Position numbers and translations under genes: made by a program
From: Holophagaceae bacterium
GTDB lineage: Bacteria; Acidobacteriota; Holophagae; Holophagales; Holophagaceae
Assembly: GCA_025355915.1 (NCBI GenBank)
Contig: JANXYT010000168.1
Span: 1 to 9,866 of the forward strand
Length of the DNA stretch: 9,866 nucleotides
Direction of reading: 5' to 3'
Part shown: positions 1 through 6,077 of the stretch, piece by piece
Layout of the letters: each line of letters opens with the position of its first letter
Numbering within the stretch: position 1 is the first letter of the stretch
Notes under the pieces: model-generated
Told to the model about the DNA's origin: nothing
Databases searched by the model: none
What the model saw: only the letters and a program-made list of their open reading frames with translations

Positions 1-1
1 C

Positions 2-193
2 TCGAACATGCGCTCCAGCGGCAGCGACGATGCCACCCGCATCACCCCGCCCCGGGAGCACACCCTGGAGCAGGCCCTGGAGTACATCGAAAACGATGAA
101 CTGGTGGAAGTCACCCCCAACTTCATCCGCATGCGCAAGCGGGTGCTGGATTCCAGCGATCGTAAGAAGTCAGAAAAGCGGTCGGACTCCTAG
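2..193 (+). CDS. typA: TypA/BipA translational GTPase, C-terminal fragment
   Basis: This is the last 63 codons of a gene that begins left of the window, ending at TAG 191-193. The visible protein starts [19 protein letters not shown] and continues with [19 protein letters not shown] and RMRKRVL. This is the highly conserved C-terminal segment of TypA/BipA, a ribosome-binding GTPase of the EF-G/LepA superfamily involved in ribosome assembly and stress adaptation. The GTPase domain is outside the window, so its integrity cannot be judged. The final residues ([14 protein letters not shown]) form the charged, variable tail usual for the family. It is probably the first visible gene of a unit with the DUF218 gene, which begins 6 bases after its stop. 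The family call is secure from this segment alone. Confidence 0.93.
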   Translation, partial: SNMRSSGSDDATRITPPREHTLEQALEYIENDELVEVTPNFIRMRKRVLDSSDRKKSEKRSDS

Positions 194-199
194 TCGTCC

Positions 200-895
200 A
201 TGCCCCAGCCCTATCACGCCCCGCCTCGCGCCAGCTTCCTCCAGAAGCTCGGACCGGGCGGGGCGGCTTCCCTCGGTCTGGCGGTTTTGTCGGTTCTCGG
301 ATTGTTGGGACTCCCCTGGGTGTTCCGCTTCCGGCAGGTCGTCCGGGGCGTTCATGGGGACGAACCGGCCGCTGCGGATGCGATTCTCGTGCTCGGCCGG
401 AAGCTGGAGGGGGATTGGCTGACACCGGTCTTCGAGGCCCGCCTGGCCCATGCCGAGGCGCTGTGGCGGCAAGGTTTCGCGCCGCGCATCTTCGTCGCCG
501 GCGGCACCACCGGCACGGCGGTTCGCAGCGAGGCTGAGGCGGGACGGGATTGGCTGGTGGCCCGGGGGGTTCCGGCGCCGGCCATCCTCATGGAAGACCG
601 CAGCCAGCACACCCTCGAGAACCTGTTCAATGTCCGCGGCCAGATGCGCGACGGAGGTTGGAGCACCCTGCTGATGGTCTCGGACCCCCTGCATCTCACA
701 CGAGCCAGGGCCACGGCCCGGGGGCTGGATCTGAAAGTCTGCTGCAGCCCCGCGGCGGACGCCCCCCCGAGCCACGGCACCCTCGGCTGGTGGCGGCGGG
801 CCGCCTTTGAGGGCTTCCTGCTGCACTGGTATCACACCGGGATGCTGTACAGCCGGTTGATCCACAGCGAACAGCAACTGGGGCGGGTGACCTGA
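200..895 (+). CDS. DUF218/YdcF-ElyC family membrane-anchored protein
   Basis: A 231-residue protein with a short N-terminal tail, one hydrophobic segment at about residues 22-44, and a DUF218 domain over roughly 59-225. DUF218 hallmarks are visible: AILVLG (61-66), the GG of the FVAGG strand (98-102), SEAEAGRDWL (110-119), EDRSQHTLEN (132-141) and SDPLHLTRAR (161-170). Members include YdcF, SanA and ElyC; ElyC and SanA are linked to envelope integrity and peptidoglycan precursor metabolism, but the biochemical reaction is not established for most. The single segment suggests anchoring in the inner membrane with the domain outside, which I infer. ATG 200 is chosen because it follows the typA stop by 6 bases and the membrane segment begins soon after; no good Shine-Dalgarno is visible, so coupling to typA translation is likely. 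No specific gene name is justified. Confidence 0.85.
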   Translation: MPQPYHAPPRASFLQKLGPGGAASLGLAVLSVLGLLGLPWVFRFRQVVRGVHGDEPAAADAILVLGRKLEGDWLTPVFEARLAHAEALWRQGFAPRIFVAGGTTGTAVRSEAEAGRDWLVARGVPAPAILMEDRSQHTLENLFNVRGQMRDGGWSTLLMVSDPLHLTRARATARGLDLKVCCSPAADAPPSHGTLGWWRRAAFEGFLLHWYHTGMLYSRLIHSEQQLGRVT

Positions 896-914
896 TGACT
901 GCCAGACTGGAAGC

Positions 915-1766
915 ATGACTGGCCATCTCATCCTCGTCCCCACGCCCATCGGCAACCTTGGCGACCTCACGGATCGCGCGAAGGAGGCGTTGGCCGGGGC
1001 GGATCTGGTGGCCTGCGAGGACACCCGCCGGACGGGGGGCCTGCTCAAACATCTCGGAATCGACAAACCCCTGCTGCGCTTCGACGATCATGCGGGCGAG
1101 GCCGCCTTCGAGCGGCTGGGGCTGGAGCTGAGTTCCGGGCGCACCGTGGCCTATTGCAGCGACGCGGGCATGCCAGGCATCAACGATCCAGGGTTCGAGA
1201 TCGCCCGGGCCGCGCGGGCGGTGGGGGCGAAGGTCACCGTGCTGCCCGGCGCCTCGGCGGTACTGCTGGCGGTGGTGGCCTCGGGTCTGCCCTGCCACGC
1301 CTTCAGCTTCTGGGGCTATCTGCCCAACCGCAGCGAACCGCGCCGAACGATGCTTCAAAAACTCGGCACGGAGGAGGAAACGGTGGTGGTCTTCGAGACC
1401 CCTCACCGCATCCACGACACGCTGGCGGATCTGGAGGAACTGCTGCCGGATCGCGAGATCGCCCTGGGCCGCGAACTGACGAAGCTGCACGAGACCTGGT
1501 ACCGCGGCACACCCGCCCAGGTGAAGGCCCAGCTGGGCCACGAGGACCGGGGCGAGATGGTGCTGGTTCTCGCTGGGGCAAGCGCGAAGCGGCTGGTGAC
1601 TGAGGTGGAGACCGCCTTCGACGGGAAAGAGCTGCCGATCTGGGCCCAGACCTACCTGGCCGCTGCCCGGGAGGGCGGCATGACGCTTCGGGAAGCTGTG
1701 AAGCCCCTGGCCAAGCACCTGGGCGTATCGGCCTCAGACCTGTACCGGCTGGCCTCCGAAGTTTGA
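915..1766 (+). CDS. rsmI: 16S rRNA (cytidine1402-2'-O)-methyltransferase RsmI
   Basis: A 283-residue protein of typical RsmI length. RsmI uses S-adenosylmethionine to 2'-O-methylate C1402 in the 16S rRNA decoding centre; it belongs to the tetrapyrrole (class III) methylase fold. Signature segments are PTPIGNLGD (9-17), CEDTRRT (34-40), SDAGMPGINDPG (82-93), LPGASA (110-115), FWGYLP (132-137), ETPHRIHDTL (161-170) and RELTKLHET (186-194). The C-terminal part (about 240-283), with YLAAAREGGMTLREAVKPLA and GVSASDLYRL, matches the small helical domain that ends RsmI proteins. It begins 19 bases after the DUF218 stop, in the same direction, with GGAAG just before ATG 915. The spacing is very short for a Shine-Dalgarno, so the exact start is slightly uncertain. 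Family identity is firm. Confidence 0.96.
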   Translation: MTGHLILVPTPIGNLGDLTDRAKEALAGADLVACEDTRRTGGLLKHLGIDKPLLRFDDHAGEAAFERLGLELSSGRTVAYCSDAGMPGINDPGFEIARAARAVGAKVTVLPGASAVLLAVVASGLPCHAFSFWGYLPNRSEPRRTMLQKLGTEEETVVVFETPHRIHDTLADLEELLPDREIALGRELTKLHETWYRGTPAQVKAQLGHEDRGEMVLVLAGASAKRLVTEVETAFDGKELPIWAQTYLAAAREGGMTLREAVKPLAKHLGVSASDLYRLASEV

Positions 1767-1795
1767 TCTGATCAGCGGCTGGAAAAGAGTTGGAA

Positions 1796-1832
1796 CGCAG
1801 AGGACACAGAGGGAGACAGAGGACCCAGAGGA
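1796..1832 (+). repeat. Repeat family A: 9-base tandem units (CRCAGAGGA type)
   Basis: Four consecutive units read CGCAGAGGA, CACAGAGGG, GACAGAGGA (after one extra A) and CCCAGAGGA. The invariant core is CAGAGG at a 9-base period. It begins 30 bases after the rsmI stop codon. A degenerate reverse-orientation copy lies at 2306-2341. Confidence 0.8.
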
Positions 1833-1899
1833 AAAGCAAAAGCGATCCCGATTATCGGCGTGTCTCAGCCCGATTCTTTTCAAGACCAAAAACTGGAAC

Positions 1900-1927
1900 C
1901 ACAGATTACACAGATTTTCACAGATGG
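1900..1927 (+). repeat. Repeat family B: 9-base tandem units (CACAGATTA type)
   Basis: Three units read CACAGATTA, CACAGATTT and, after one extra T, CACAGATGG. The core is CACAGAT. It forms an inverted pair with the reverse-complement tract at 2020-2047, with about 92 bases between the arms. Confidence 0.82.
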
Positions 1928-1997
1928 CCGCCGGCCCAACACGCATGGGCCCGCCGCTTCCACTGAAGCCCATGCTTGCGAAGCACAGCCACCAGAA

Positions 1998-2019
1998 GGG
2001 AACTCGGCTCCCGTTTTTT
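1998..2019 (+). terminator. Weak candidate intrinsic terminator
   Basis: GGGAAC (1998-2003) and GCTCCC (2007-2012) can pair around a TCG loop with one A-C mismatch, followed by G and six T (2014-2019). The form is that of a short Rho-independent terminator on the + strand. It sits about 230 bases after rsmI. The stem is weak, and the T run also looks like the leading edge of the adjacent repeat tract, so it could be coincidental. Confidence 0.25.
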
Positions 2020-2047
2020 AATCTGTGTGAATCTGTGGAATCTGTGG
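2020..2047 (-). repeat. Repeat family B, inverted copy (AATCTGTGG type)
   Basis: Units read AATCTGTGTG, AATCTGTGG and AATCTGTGG. This is the reverse complement of the CACAGATT family at 1900-1927, so the two tracts could form a long imperfect stem if transcribed. Confidence 0.82.
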
Positions 2048-2060
2048 ACCCAAGGCCTTA

Positions 2061-2087
2061 TCTGAGTCATCTGCGACATCTCTGGTT
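2061..2087 (-). repeat. Repeat tract related to families A/B, 9-base period
   Basis: Three units read TCTGAGTCA, TCTGCGACA and TCTCTGGTT. They keep the 9-base period and the TCTG start of the inverted family A/B units, but are diverged from both. The tract lies 13 bases after the inverted family B tract. Confidence 0.55.
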
Positions 2088-2137
2088 CCCCGCTTTTCAA
2101 GCTGGGTGTGGCCGATAAGCAGGAAAGCGATTTCTGC

Positions 2138-2167
2138 CACCGATGAACACTGATGAACACCGAAAAG
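2138..2167 (+). repeat. Repeat family C: 10-base tandem units (CACCGATGAA type)
   Basis: Units read CACCGATGAA, CACTGATGAA and CACCGAAAAG. The period is 10 bases rather than 9. An inverted copy with ATCGGTGTTC / ATCGGTGGTT lies at 2426-2445, about 258 bases away. Confidence 0.75.
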
Positions 2168-2250
2168 AAACTGATGGGAACAGGTGCTGAAGGCGATCAG
2201 GGTCGTCCGTTCCGCAGCACGGGCTGGGTCCCGGGGGCGCCGGGATCGCA

Positions 2251-2279
2251 TTCGGCATGCCGAAAGCCGCCTTCGGCGG
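2251..2279. repeat. Perfect palindrome followed by a short hairpin
   Basis: TTCGGCATGCCGAA (2251-2264) is a perfect 14-bp palindrome. It is followed after two bases by CCGCC-TTC-GGCGG (2267-2279), a 5-bp stem with a 3-base loop. Both lie between the inverted family C arms. There is no T run, so a terminator is unlikely. They may simply be part of the repeat element; function unknown. Confidence 0.5.
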
Positions 2280-2305
2280 GTCCGCGTGTGAATGGGTCGG
2301 CGCGC

Positions 2306-2341
2306 CTTTGTGTCTTCCGCGGCTCTCGGTGCTCTCTGCAT
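2306..2341 (-). repeat. Repeat family A, degenerate inverted copy
   Basis: Units read CTTTGTGTC, TTCCGCGGC, TCTCGGTGC and TCTCTGCAT. On the opposite strand these resemble the GCAGAGGAC/CACAGAGG units of 1796-1832. Spacing stays at 9 bases but the sequence is more diverged than in the first copy. Confidence 0.5.
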
Positions 2342-2425
2342 GATGCAGGTGTTGTTGGCCTCAGGTCGTCCTCCCCGCGCGGGTGGGCCGATCCACATGG
2401 GCCATCTTGCGGTTCTCATTCTTTT

Positions 2426-2445
2426 ATCGGTGTTCATCGGTGGTT
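2426..2445 (-). repeat. Repeat family C, inverted copy
   Basis: Two 10-base units, ATCGGTGTTC and ATCGGTGGTT, are the reverse complement of the CACCGATGAA units at 2138-2167. The flanking TTCTTTT (left) also mirrors the AAAAGAA that follows the first copy. Confidence 0.72.
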
Positions 2446-2556
2446 CCTATTTTTCTTTGGCGCCCGGGGTTGCCCGGAACACCCGATGGGTGCGGCTCCG
2501 CTATGCTGGGAAGATCGCCCAGGAGCCACCGTGCCTGTTCTTGTTCCTGACGCTTG

Positions 2557-3732
2557 ATGCCCGGCGATCCACGGCCCCGTGATCCCCTGTCCCGCCTGCA
2601 GTGGCTGGTTTTCGCGCTCGTCAGCGCGGTGTTCACCACGGTCTACATCCCCCAGCCGGTGCTGCCGGTGCTGCGCCAGCAGTTCGGTGTGGGGGAGGGT
2701 GCGGCCTCGCTGACGGTGTCAGCGGTGGTGCTGGGCATTGCCCTGGCGAACCTGCCCTTCGGGGCCCTGGCGGACCGTTGGCCCATCCGGCCCATCCTGC
2801 TCACGGGCGGGCTGATCGTCGCGGCGGCAGGTCTGGCCTCCGCCCTGGCGCCCACCTTGCCGCTGCTGGTGGCAGCGCGCTTTATCCAGGGACTCTTCAT
2901 CCCATCACTCACCACCTGCCTGGTGGCCTACCTGGCGCGGGTGATGCCAGCCGAACGCCTCAACGTGGTGATGGGTTCCTACGTATCGGCCACGGTGGTG
3001 GGCGGCCTCTCCGGCCGACTGATCGGTGGCTTCATCCTGCCCGCCGCGCACTGGCGCTGGGCCTTCTTGGTGGCGGCGGCGCTCCTGTTGGCCGCCACCC
3101 TGGCGGCCTATGCGGGGCTGCCCCGTGAGGCCGATCACGGCCACGCCACCCGCGAGTCGGTGCGGTTCCGGGACGTGCTGTTCCGCCACGATCTGCTCCG
3201 CCTCTACTGCGTGGGTGCCGGCGCCTTCTTCGTGTTCTCGTCGGTGTTCAACTACATGCCCTTCTACCTGCACGGGGAGCCCTTCCAGTGGTCCACGCGG
3301 GCCGTCACGCTGCTCTACCTGTCCTACATCGTGGGCGTGGTGATCGGGCCCCTGGCCGGGAAACTCAGCAACCGCGTGGGCAATGGGACCGCCATGGTGC
3401 TGGGGGCCCTGGTGTTCGGGGCGGGGTTGGCGGTGACGCTCGTCCCCAGGGGCTGGGCCATGGCCTTGGCCCTCGGGCTGGTCTGCGCGGGCTTCTTCAC
3501 GCTGCACGCCTCGGCGGCAGGCGCCCTCAACCGCAAGCTCAGCGCGGGTCGCGGCCGGGCCAACGCCTTCTACGTGCTCTTCTACTACCTCGGCGGCGCC
3601 GCGGGCATCACCCTCACCGGCCACGCCTATCACCTGGCCGGATGGCATGGGGTGGTGGCCCTGGCTGGCGCCGCGCTGCTGGTGCCCTTGACCACCGGGG
3701 GGATGGAGATGCGGGCTGGAAGTCGTTCCTGA
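2557..3732 (+). CDS. MFS transporter, YnfM-like drug/metabolite exporter family
   Basis: A 391-residue, strongly hydrophobic protein with the length and spacing of a 12-helix major facilitator superfamily carrier. TM1 begins near residue 15. The TM2-TM3 loop carries a motif-A-like GALADRWPIRPILL (69-82), and ARFIQGLFIP (107-116) matches the TM4 region. A hydrophilic central loop follows at about 188-212, and the second half ends with NAFYVLFYYLGGAAG (336-350) and a GWHGVVALAG segment. The IPQPVLPVL start and YYLGG ending resemble the YnfM/AraJ-type group of proton-driven exporters; the substrate cannot be told. ATG 2557 was preferred over TTG 2554 one codon earlier; neither has a clear Shine-Dalgarno. 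It stands alone on its strand after the repeat region and ends at TGA 3730-3732, touching the convergent hydC gene. Any functional link to the hydrogenase is not supported. Confidence 0.88.
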   Translation: MPGDPRPRDPLSRLQWLVFALVSAVFTTVYIPQPVLPVLRQQFGVGEGAASLTVSAVVLGIALANLPFGALADRWPIRPILLTGGLIVAAAGLASALAPTLPLLVAARFIQGLFIPSLTTCLVAYLARVMPAERLNVVMGSYVSATVVGGLSGRLIGGFILPAAHWRWAFLVAAALLLAATLAAYAGLPREADHGHATRESVRFRDVLFRHDLLRLYCVGAGAFFVFSSVFNYMPFYLHGEPFQWSTRAVTLLYLSYIVGVVIGPLAGKLSNRVGNGTAMVLGALVFGAGLAVTLVPRGWAMALALGLVCAGFFTLHASAAGALNRKLSAGRGRANAFYVLFYYLGGAAGITLTGHAYHLAGWHGVVALAGAALLVPLTTGGMEMRAGSRS

Positions 3733-4305
3733 CTATCGATCCTCGGCGGCCGATTCGCCCACCAGGTCCTCCGCGGCGCGGGCGAGGTAGCCCTCCAGGA
3801 GGTTGGGGATCTGGCTCGGCGTGAGCGGGCCGTGGACCTCGTCGCCGATCATCACCACGGGCGCCAGGCCGCAGGTGCCGACACAGCGGGTGCTTTCGAG
3901 GCTGAAGATGCCGTCCTTGCTGGTCTCGCCGAAGCGGATGCCCAGCTCGTCGGTAAGCTTCCGCGCGATCTTTTCGGCGCCTTTGACGTAGCAGGCGGTG
4001 CCGAGACAGACATTGATGAGGTACTTGCCCCGGGGCTGAAGGCGGAAATAGTGATAGAAGGTGGCGACCCCGGTGACCTTGGCCAAGGGGACCTGCATGA
4101 GCTGGGCGACCGCCTCCAGGTGCCCGGGCCCCAGGTGGCCGTAGTGGCCCTGCACCATGTGAAGGGTGGCGATGAGCATGCTCTCGCTATGCTCCCGGGT
4201 CCGGTTCGCGTCGATGAAGGCGAGGACGTCCTCGGGCAGCATGGCGCGGTAGCCGCGTTCCAGTTCGGGCCAATTGTCGGTGGTGCAGGGACGGCAGTCG
4301 CTCAT
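3733..4305 (-). CDS. hydC: NuoE-like [2Fe-2S] subunit of NAD-linked [FeFe]-hydrogenase (HydC/HndA)
   Basis: A 190-residue protein of the 24-kDa NuoE family. An N-terminal helical part (about 12-85, including LPEDVLAFID and GVATFYHYFRL) precedes a thioredoxin-like ferredoxin domain. Its four cluster cysteines are in the usual C-x4-C and C-x3-C pairs: C100 and C105 (VCLGTACYVKGAE), C141 and C145 (RCVGTCGLAPVVMI). In bifurcating hydrogenases this subunit sits beside the NuoF-like FMN subunit and carries a [2Fe-2S] centre. The start is ATG 4305-4303: it overlaps the hydA TGA as ATGA, indicating translational coupling, and a GGGGG run lies just upstream. An in-frame extension upstream to 4428 would lie inside hydA and is not homologous-looking. 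Because no other complex I genes are nearby and it follows hydA, a hydrogenase role is preferred over NuoE proper. Confidence 0.93.
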   Translation of the reverse strand: MSDCRPCTTDNWPELERGYRAMLPEDVLAFIDANRTREHSESMLIATLHMVQGHYGHLGPGHLEAVAQLMQVPLAKVTGVATFYHYFRLQPRGKYLINVCLGTACYVKGAEKIARKLTDELGIRFGETSKDGIFSLESTRCVGTCGLAPVVMIGDEVHGPLTPSQIPNLLEGYLARAAEDLVGESAAEDR

Positions 4306-6065
4306 CGGATCCCCCGGGGCGTGCGGGCGGTGTAGTGCGTGTGGAGCAGTTCGTGGGCCTTGGGGCCCAGTGGTTCGCCTAGGAACTCGGTGTAGAGTTT
4401 CTGGATGTCCGGGTTGTCGTGGCTGCACCGGATGGTCTTGGCGGAATCGATGGCATAGAGAGCCTTGGCGCGGGCCTTCGCCAGATCCGGGTTCAGGGTG
4501 TAGGTCCCGATGGGCGGATAGGGCTGGCCGCCGCCACAGATGCAGCCGCCGGGGCAGGCCATGATCTCGATGAGGTGGTAGTCCTTCTCTCCGCGCTTCA
4601 CGGCGTCGAGGAGAATTTTGCCGTTCTGGAGGCCGTCGGCCACGGCCACGTTCAGGACCTTCCCGCCCAGGCTCACGGAGGCTTCCCGGATCGCGCCGTT
4701 GGCACTCCGGACCATGGTCAGGTCGAGGTTGCCCAGGTTCTTCCCCGTGAGCTTGAAGGCGGCGGTGCGAAGGGCGGCCTCCATGACGCCGCCGGTGGCG
4801 CCGAAGATATCACCCGCCCCGGAGGAAGTGCCAAGGGGATGGTCGAAGTCGCTGTCCGGCAGCTTGGTGAAATCGATGCCATAGGATTTGATCATCTGCG
4901 CCAGTTCCCGGGTGGTGATGACCGCATCCGTGGTGGGCCTGCCGTCCAGCACGTGCTCGGCCCGCGCGGCCTCGAACTTCTTGGCCACGCAGGGCATGAC
5001 GGACACCACATAGATGTCTTTCGGGTCCAGTCCCTTCTGCTCCGCGTAGTAGGTCTTGATGAGGGTGGACTGCATCTGCATCGGGCTCTTGCAGCTCGAC
5101 ATGTTGGGGATCAGCTCGGGGTAGAACTTTTCCAGGAAACTCACCCAGCCGGGGCTGCAGGAGGTGAGCAGGGGCAGGGGGCCACCGCCCTCCAGGCGCT
5201 TCAGCAGCTCGTGGGCCTCTTCCATGATGGTGAGGTCGGCGCTGAAGTTGACGTCGAAGATGGCGTCGAAGCCCATGCGGCGCAGGGCCGTGACCATCTT
5301 CCCCGTGACCGGCGTGCCCATGGGCAGGCCGAAGGCTTCACCCAGGGCCGCGCGGATGGCGGGCGCCGTGGTGACCACGACATGTTTTTCCGTGCGGCGG
5401 TAGCTGAGGGCCTTCCAGACGCGTTCGGTGTGATCCTGCTCCAGGAAGGCGGCGGTGGGGCAGACGCTGACGCACTGGCCGCACTGGATGCAGGCGCTTT
5501 CATCCATGGGGGCGAGGTTCGCCGGGCCCACCACGGTGGTGAAGCCCCGGCCATGCTGGCTGAGGTTGAACACGCCCTGCACTTCGCCACAGACCCGGAT
5601 GCAGCGGCCGCAGAGGATGCACTTCTCAGCGTTGCGCACCACGGAGGCTCCGGCGTCATCGATGGGGAACTGTTTGCGCTTCCCCTCGAAAAGCCGTTCG
5701 CGGACGCCCATGCGGTAGGCCAGGTTCTGCAGCTCACAATTGCCATCGCGGTCGCAGGTCTGACAATCCTTGGGGTGGTTGTCCAGCAGGAGCTCCACGA
5801 TGTCGCGCCGGGCCTGCCGGATCATGGGGCTGTTGGTCTGGACCTCCATGCCCTCCCAGGCCGTGGTGGCGCAGGAGGCCAAGCCATGGTCGAAACCCTC
5901 CACCGCGACCACGCAGACCCGGCAGTTGCCTTCGAGGCTGAGGTCGGGGTGGTAGCAGAGGCGCGGGATGTGGATGCCGATCTGTTCGGCCGCATTCATG
6001 ACCGTGGTGCCGGCGGGGACCAGGATGGATTCGCCGTCGATCTTGAGGTTGATCATCTGGGACAT
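4302..6065 (-). CDS. hydA: [FeFe]-hydrogenase catalytic subunit (HydA/HndD type)
   Basis: A 587-residue enzyme that interconverts H2 with protons and electrons. Domains in order: plant-type [2Fe-2S] (C37, C48, C51, C65); His-ligated [4Fe-4S] (H97, C101, C104, C110); two [4Fe-4S] clusters (C149/152/155/159 and C192/195/198/202); the H-cluster domain; and a C-terminal small-subunit-like segment (about 530-580). H-cluster motifs are TSCSPGW (301-307), MPCVAKKFE (357-365) and EIMACPGGCICGGGQP (500-515). By ungapped offsets from C. pasteurianum CpI, the proton-path residues are kept (E283, E286, C303, S323). The position equivalent to cluster ligand C300 is Ser304. There is no extra C-terminal [2Fe-2S] domain as in Thermotoga HydA. 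ATG 6065 is chosen for AGGAG at 6073-6077, 7 bases upstream and overlapping the hydB stop. The gap to hydB is 10 bases. Confidence 0.96.
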   Translation of the reverse strand: MSQMINLKIDGESILVPAGTTVMNAAEQIGIHIPRLCYHPDLSLEGNCRVCVVAVEGFDHGLASCATTAWEGMEVQTNSPMIRQARRDIVELLLDNHPKDCQTCDRDGNCELQNLAYRMGVRERLFEGKRKQFPIDDAGASVVRNAEKCILCGRCIRVCGEVQGVFNLSQHGRGFTTVVGPANLAPMDESACIQCGQCVSVCPTAAFLEQDHTERVWKALSYRRTEKHVVVTTAPAIRAALGEAFGLPMGTPVTGKMVTALRRMGFDAIFDVNFSADLTIMEEAHELLKRLEGGGPLPLLTSCSPGWVSFLEKFYPELIPNMSSCKSPMQMQSTLIKTYYAEQKGLDPKDIYVVSVMPCVAKKFEAARAEHVLDGRPTTDAVITTRELAQMIKSYGIDFTKLPDSDFDHPLGTSSGAGDIFGATGGVMEAALRTAAFKLTGKNLGNLDLTMVRSANGAIREASVSLGGKVLNVAVADGLQNGKILLDAVKRGEKDYHLIEIMACPGGCICGGGQPYPPIGTYTLNPDLAKARAKALYAIDSAKTIRCSHDNPDIQKLYTEFLGEPLGPKAHELLHTHYTARTPRGIR

Positions 6066-6077
6066 GGGCGGACTCCT
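6066..6077 (-). promoter_or_regulatory. hydA ribosome binding site deciding the start
   Basis: On the - strand AGGAG (6077-6073) stands 7 bases before ATG 6065 and overlaps the hydB TAG (6078-6076). An in-frame ATG-containing extension up to 6125 would overlap hydB by about 50 bases and has no such site, so the shorter start is favoured. The overlap of stop and Shine-Dalgarno suggests hydB-hydA translational coupling. Confidence 0.8.

Larger units (their letters stand above)
1767..2556. other. Repeat-rich intergenic region without a convincing gene
   Basis: About 790 bases between rsmI and the MFS gene. Open frames exist on both strands, but their translations are dominated by low-complexity peptides made by the short repeats (for example runs like QIPQIHTD or HRFHRF). 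None has a plausible ribosome site or recognisable family motif. The content is clusters of 9-10 base repeats, listed separately, and small palindromes around 2251-2279 and 2374-2383. No tRNA or other RNA gene could be recognised. The MFS promoter presumably lies near the right end, but I cannot point to a convincing -35/-10 pair. Confidence 0.75.

Noticed and set aside
1764..1774. TGATC-T-GATCA palindrome at the rsmI stop as a terminator
   Set aside because: Stem of 5 with a one-base loop cannot fold as a hairpin of that length, and no T run follows.
2018..2437. Open frames of 60-140 codons in the gap between rsmI and the MFS gene, on both strands
   Set aside because: Their peptides derive from the 9-10 base repeats and proline/arginine-rich G+C sequence; no ribosome site, no family resemblance.
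1796..2445. CRISPR-like array
   Set aside because: Units are only 9-10 bases, directly abutting, with no unique spacers of regular length and no cas genes.
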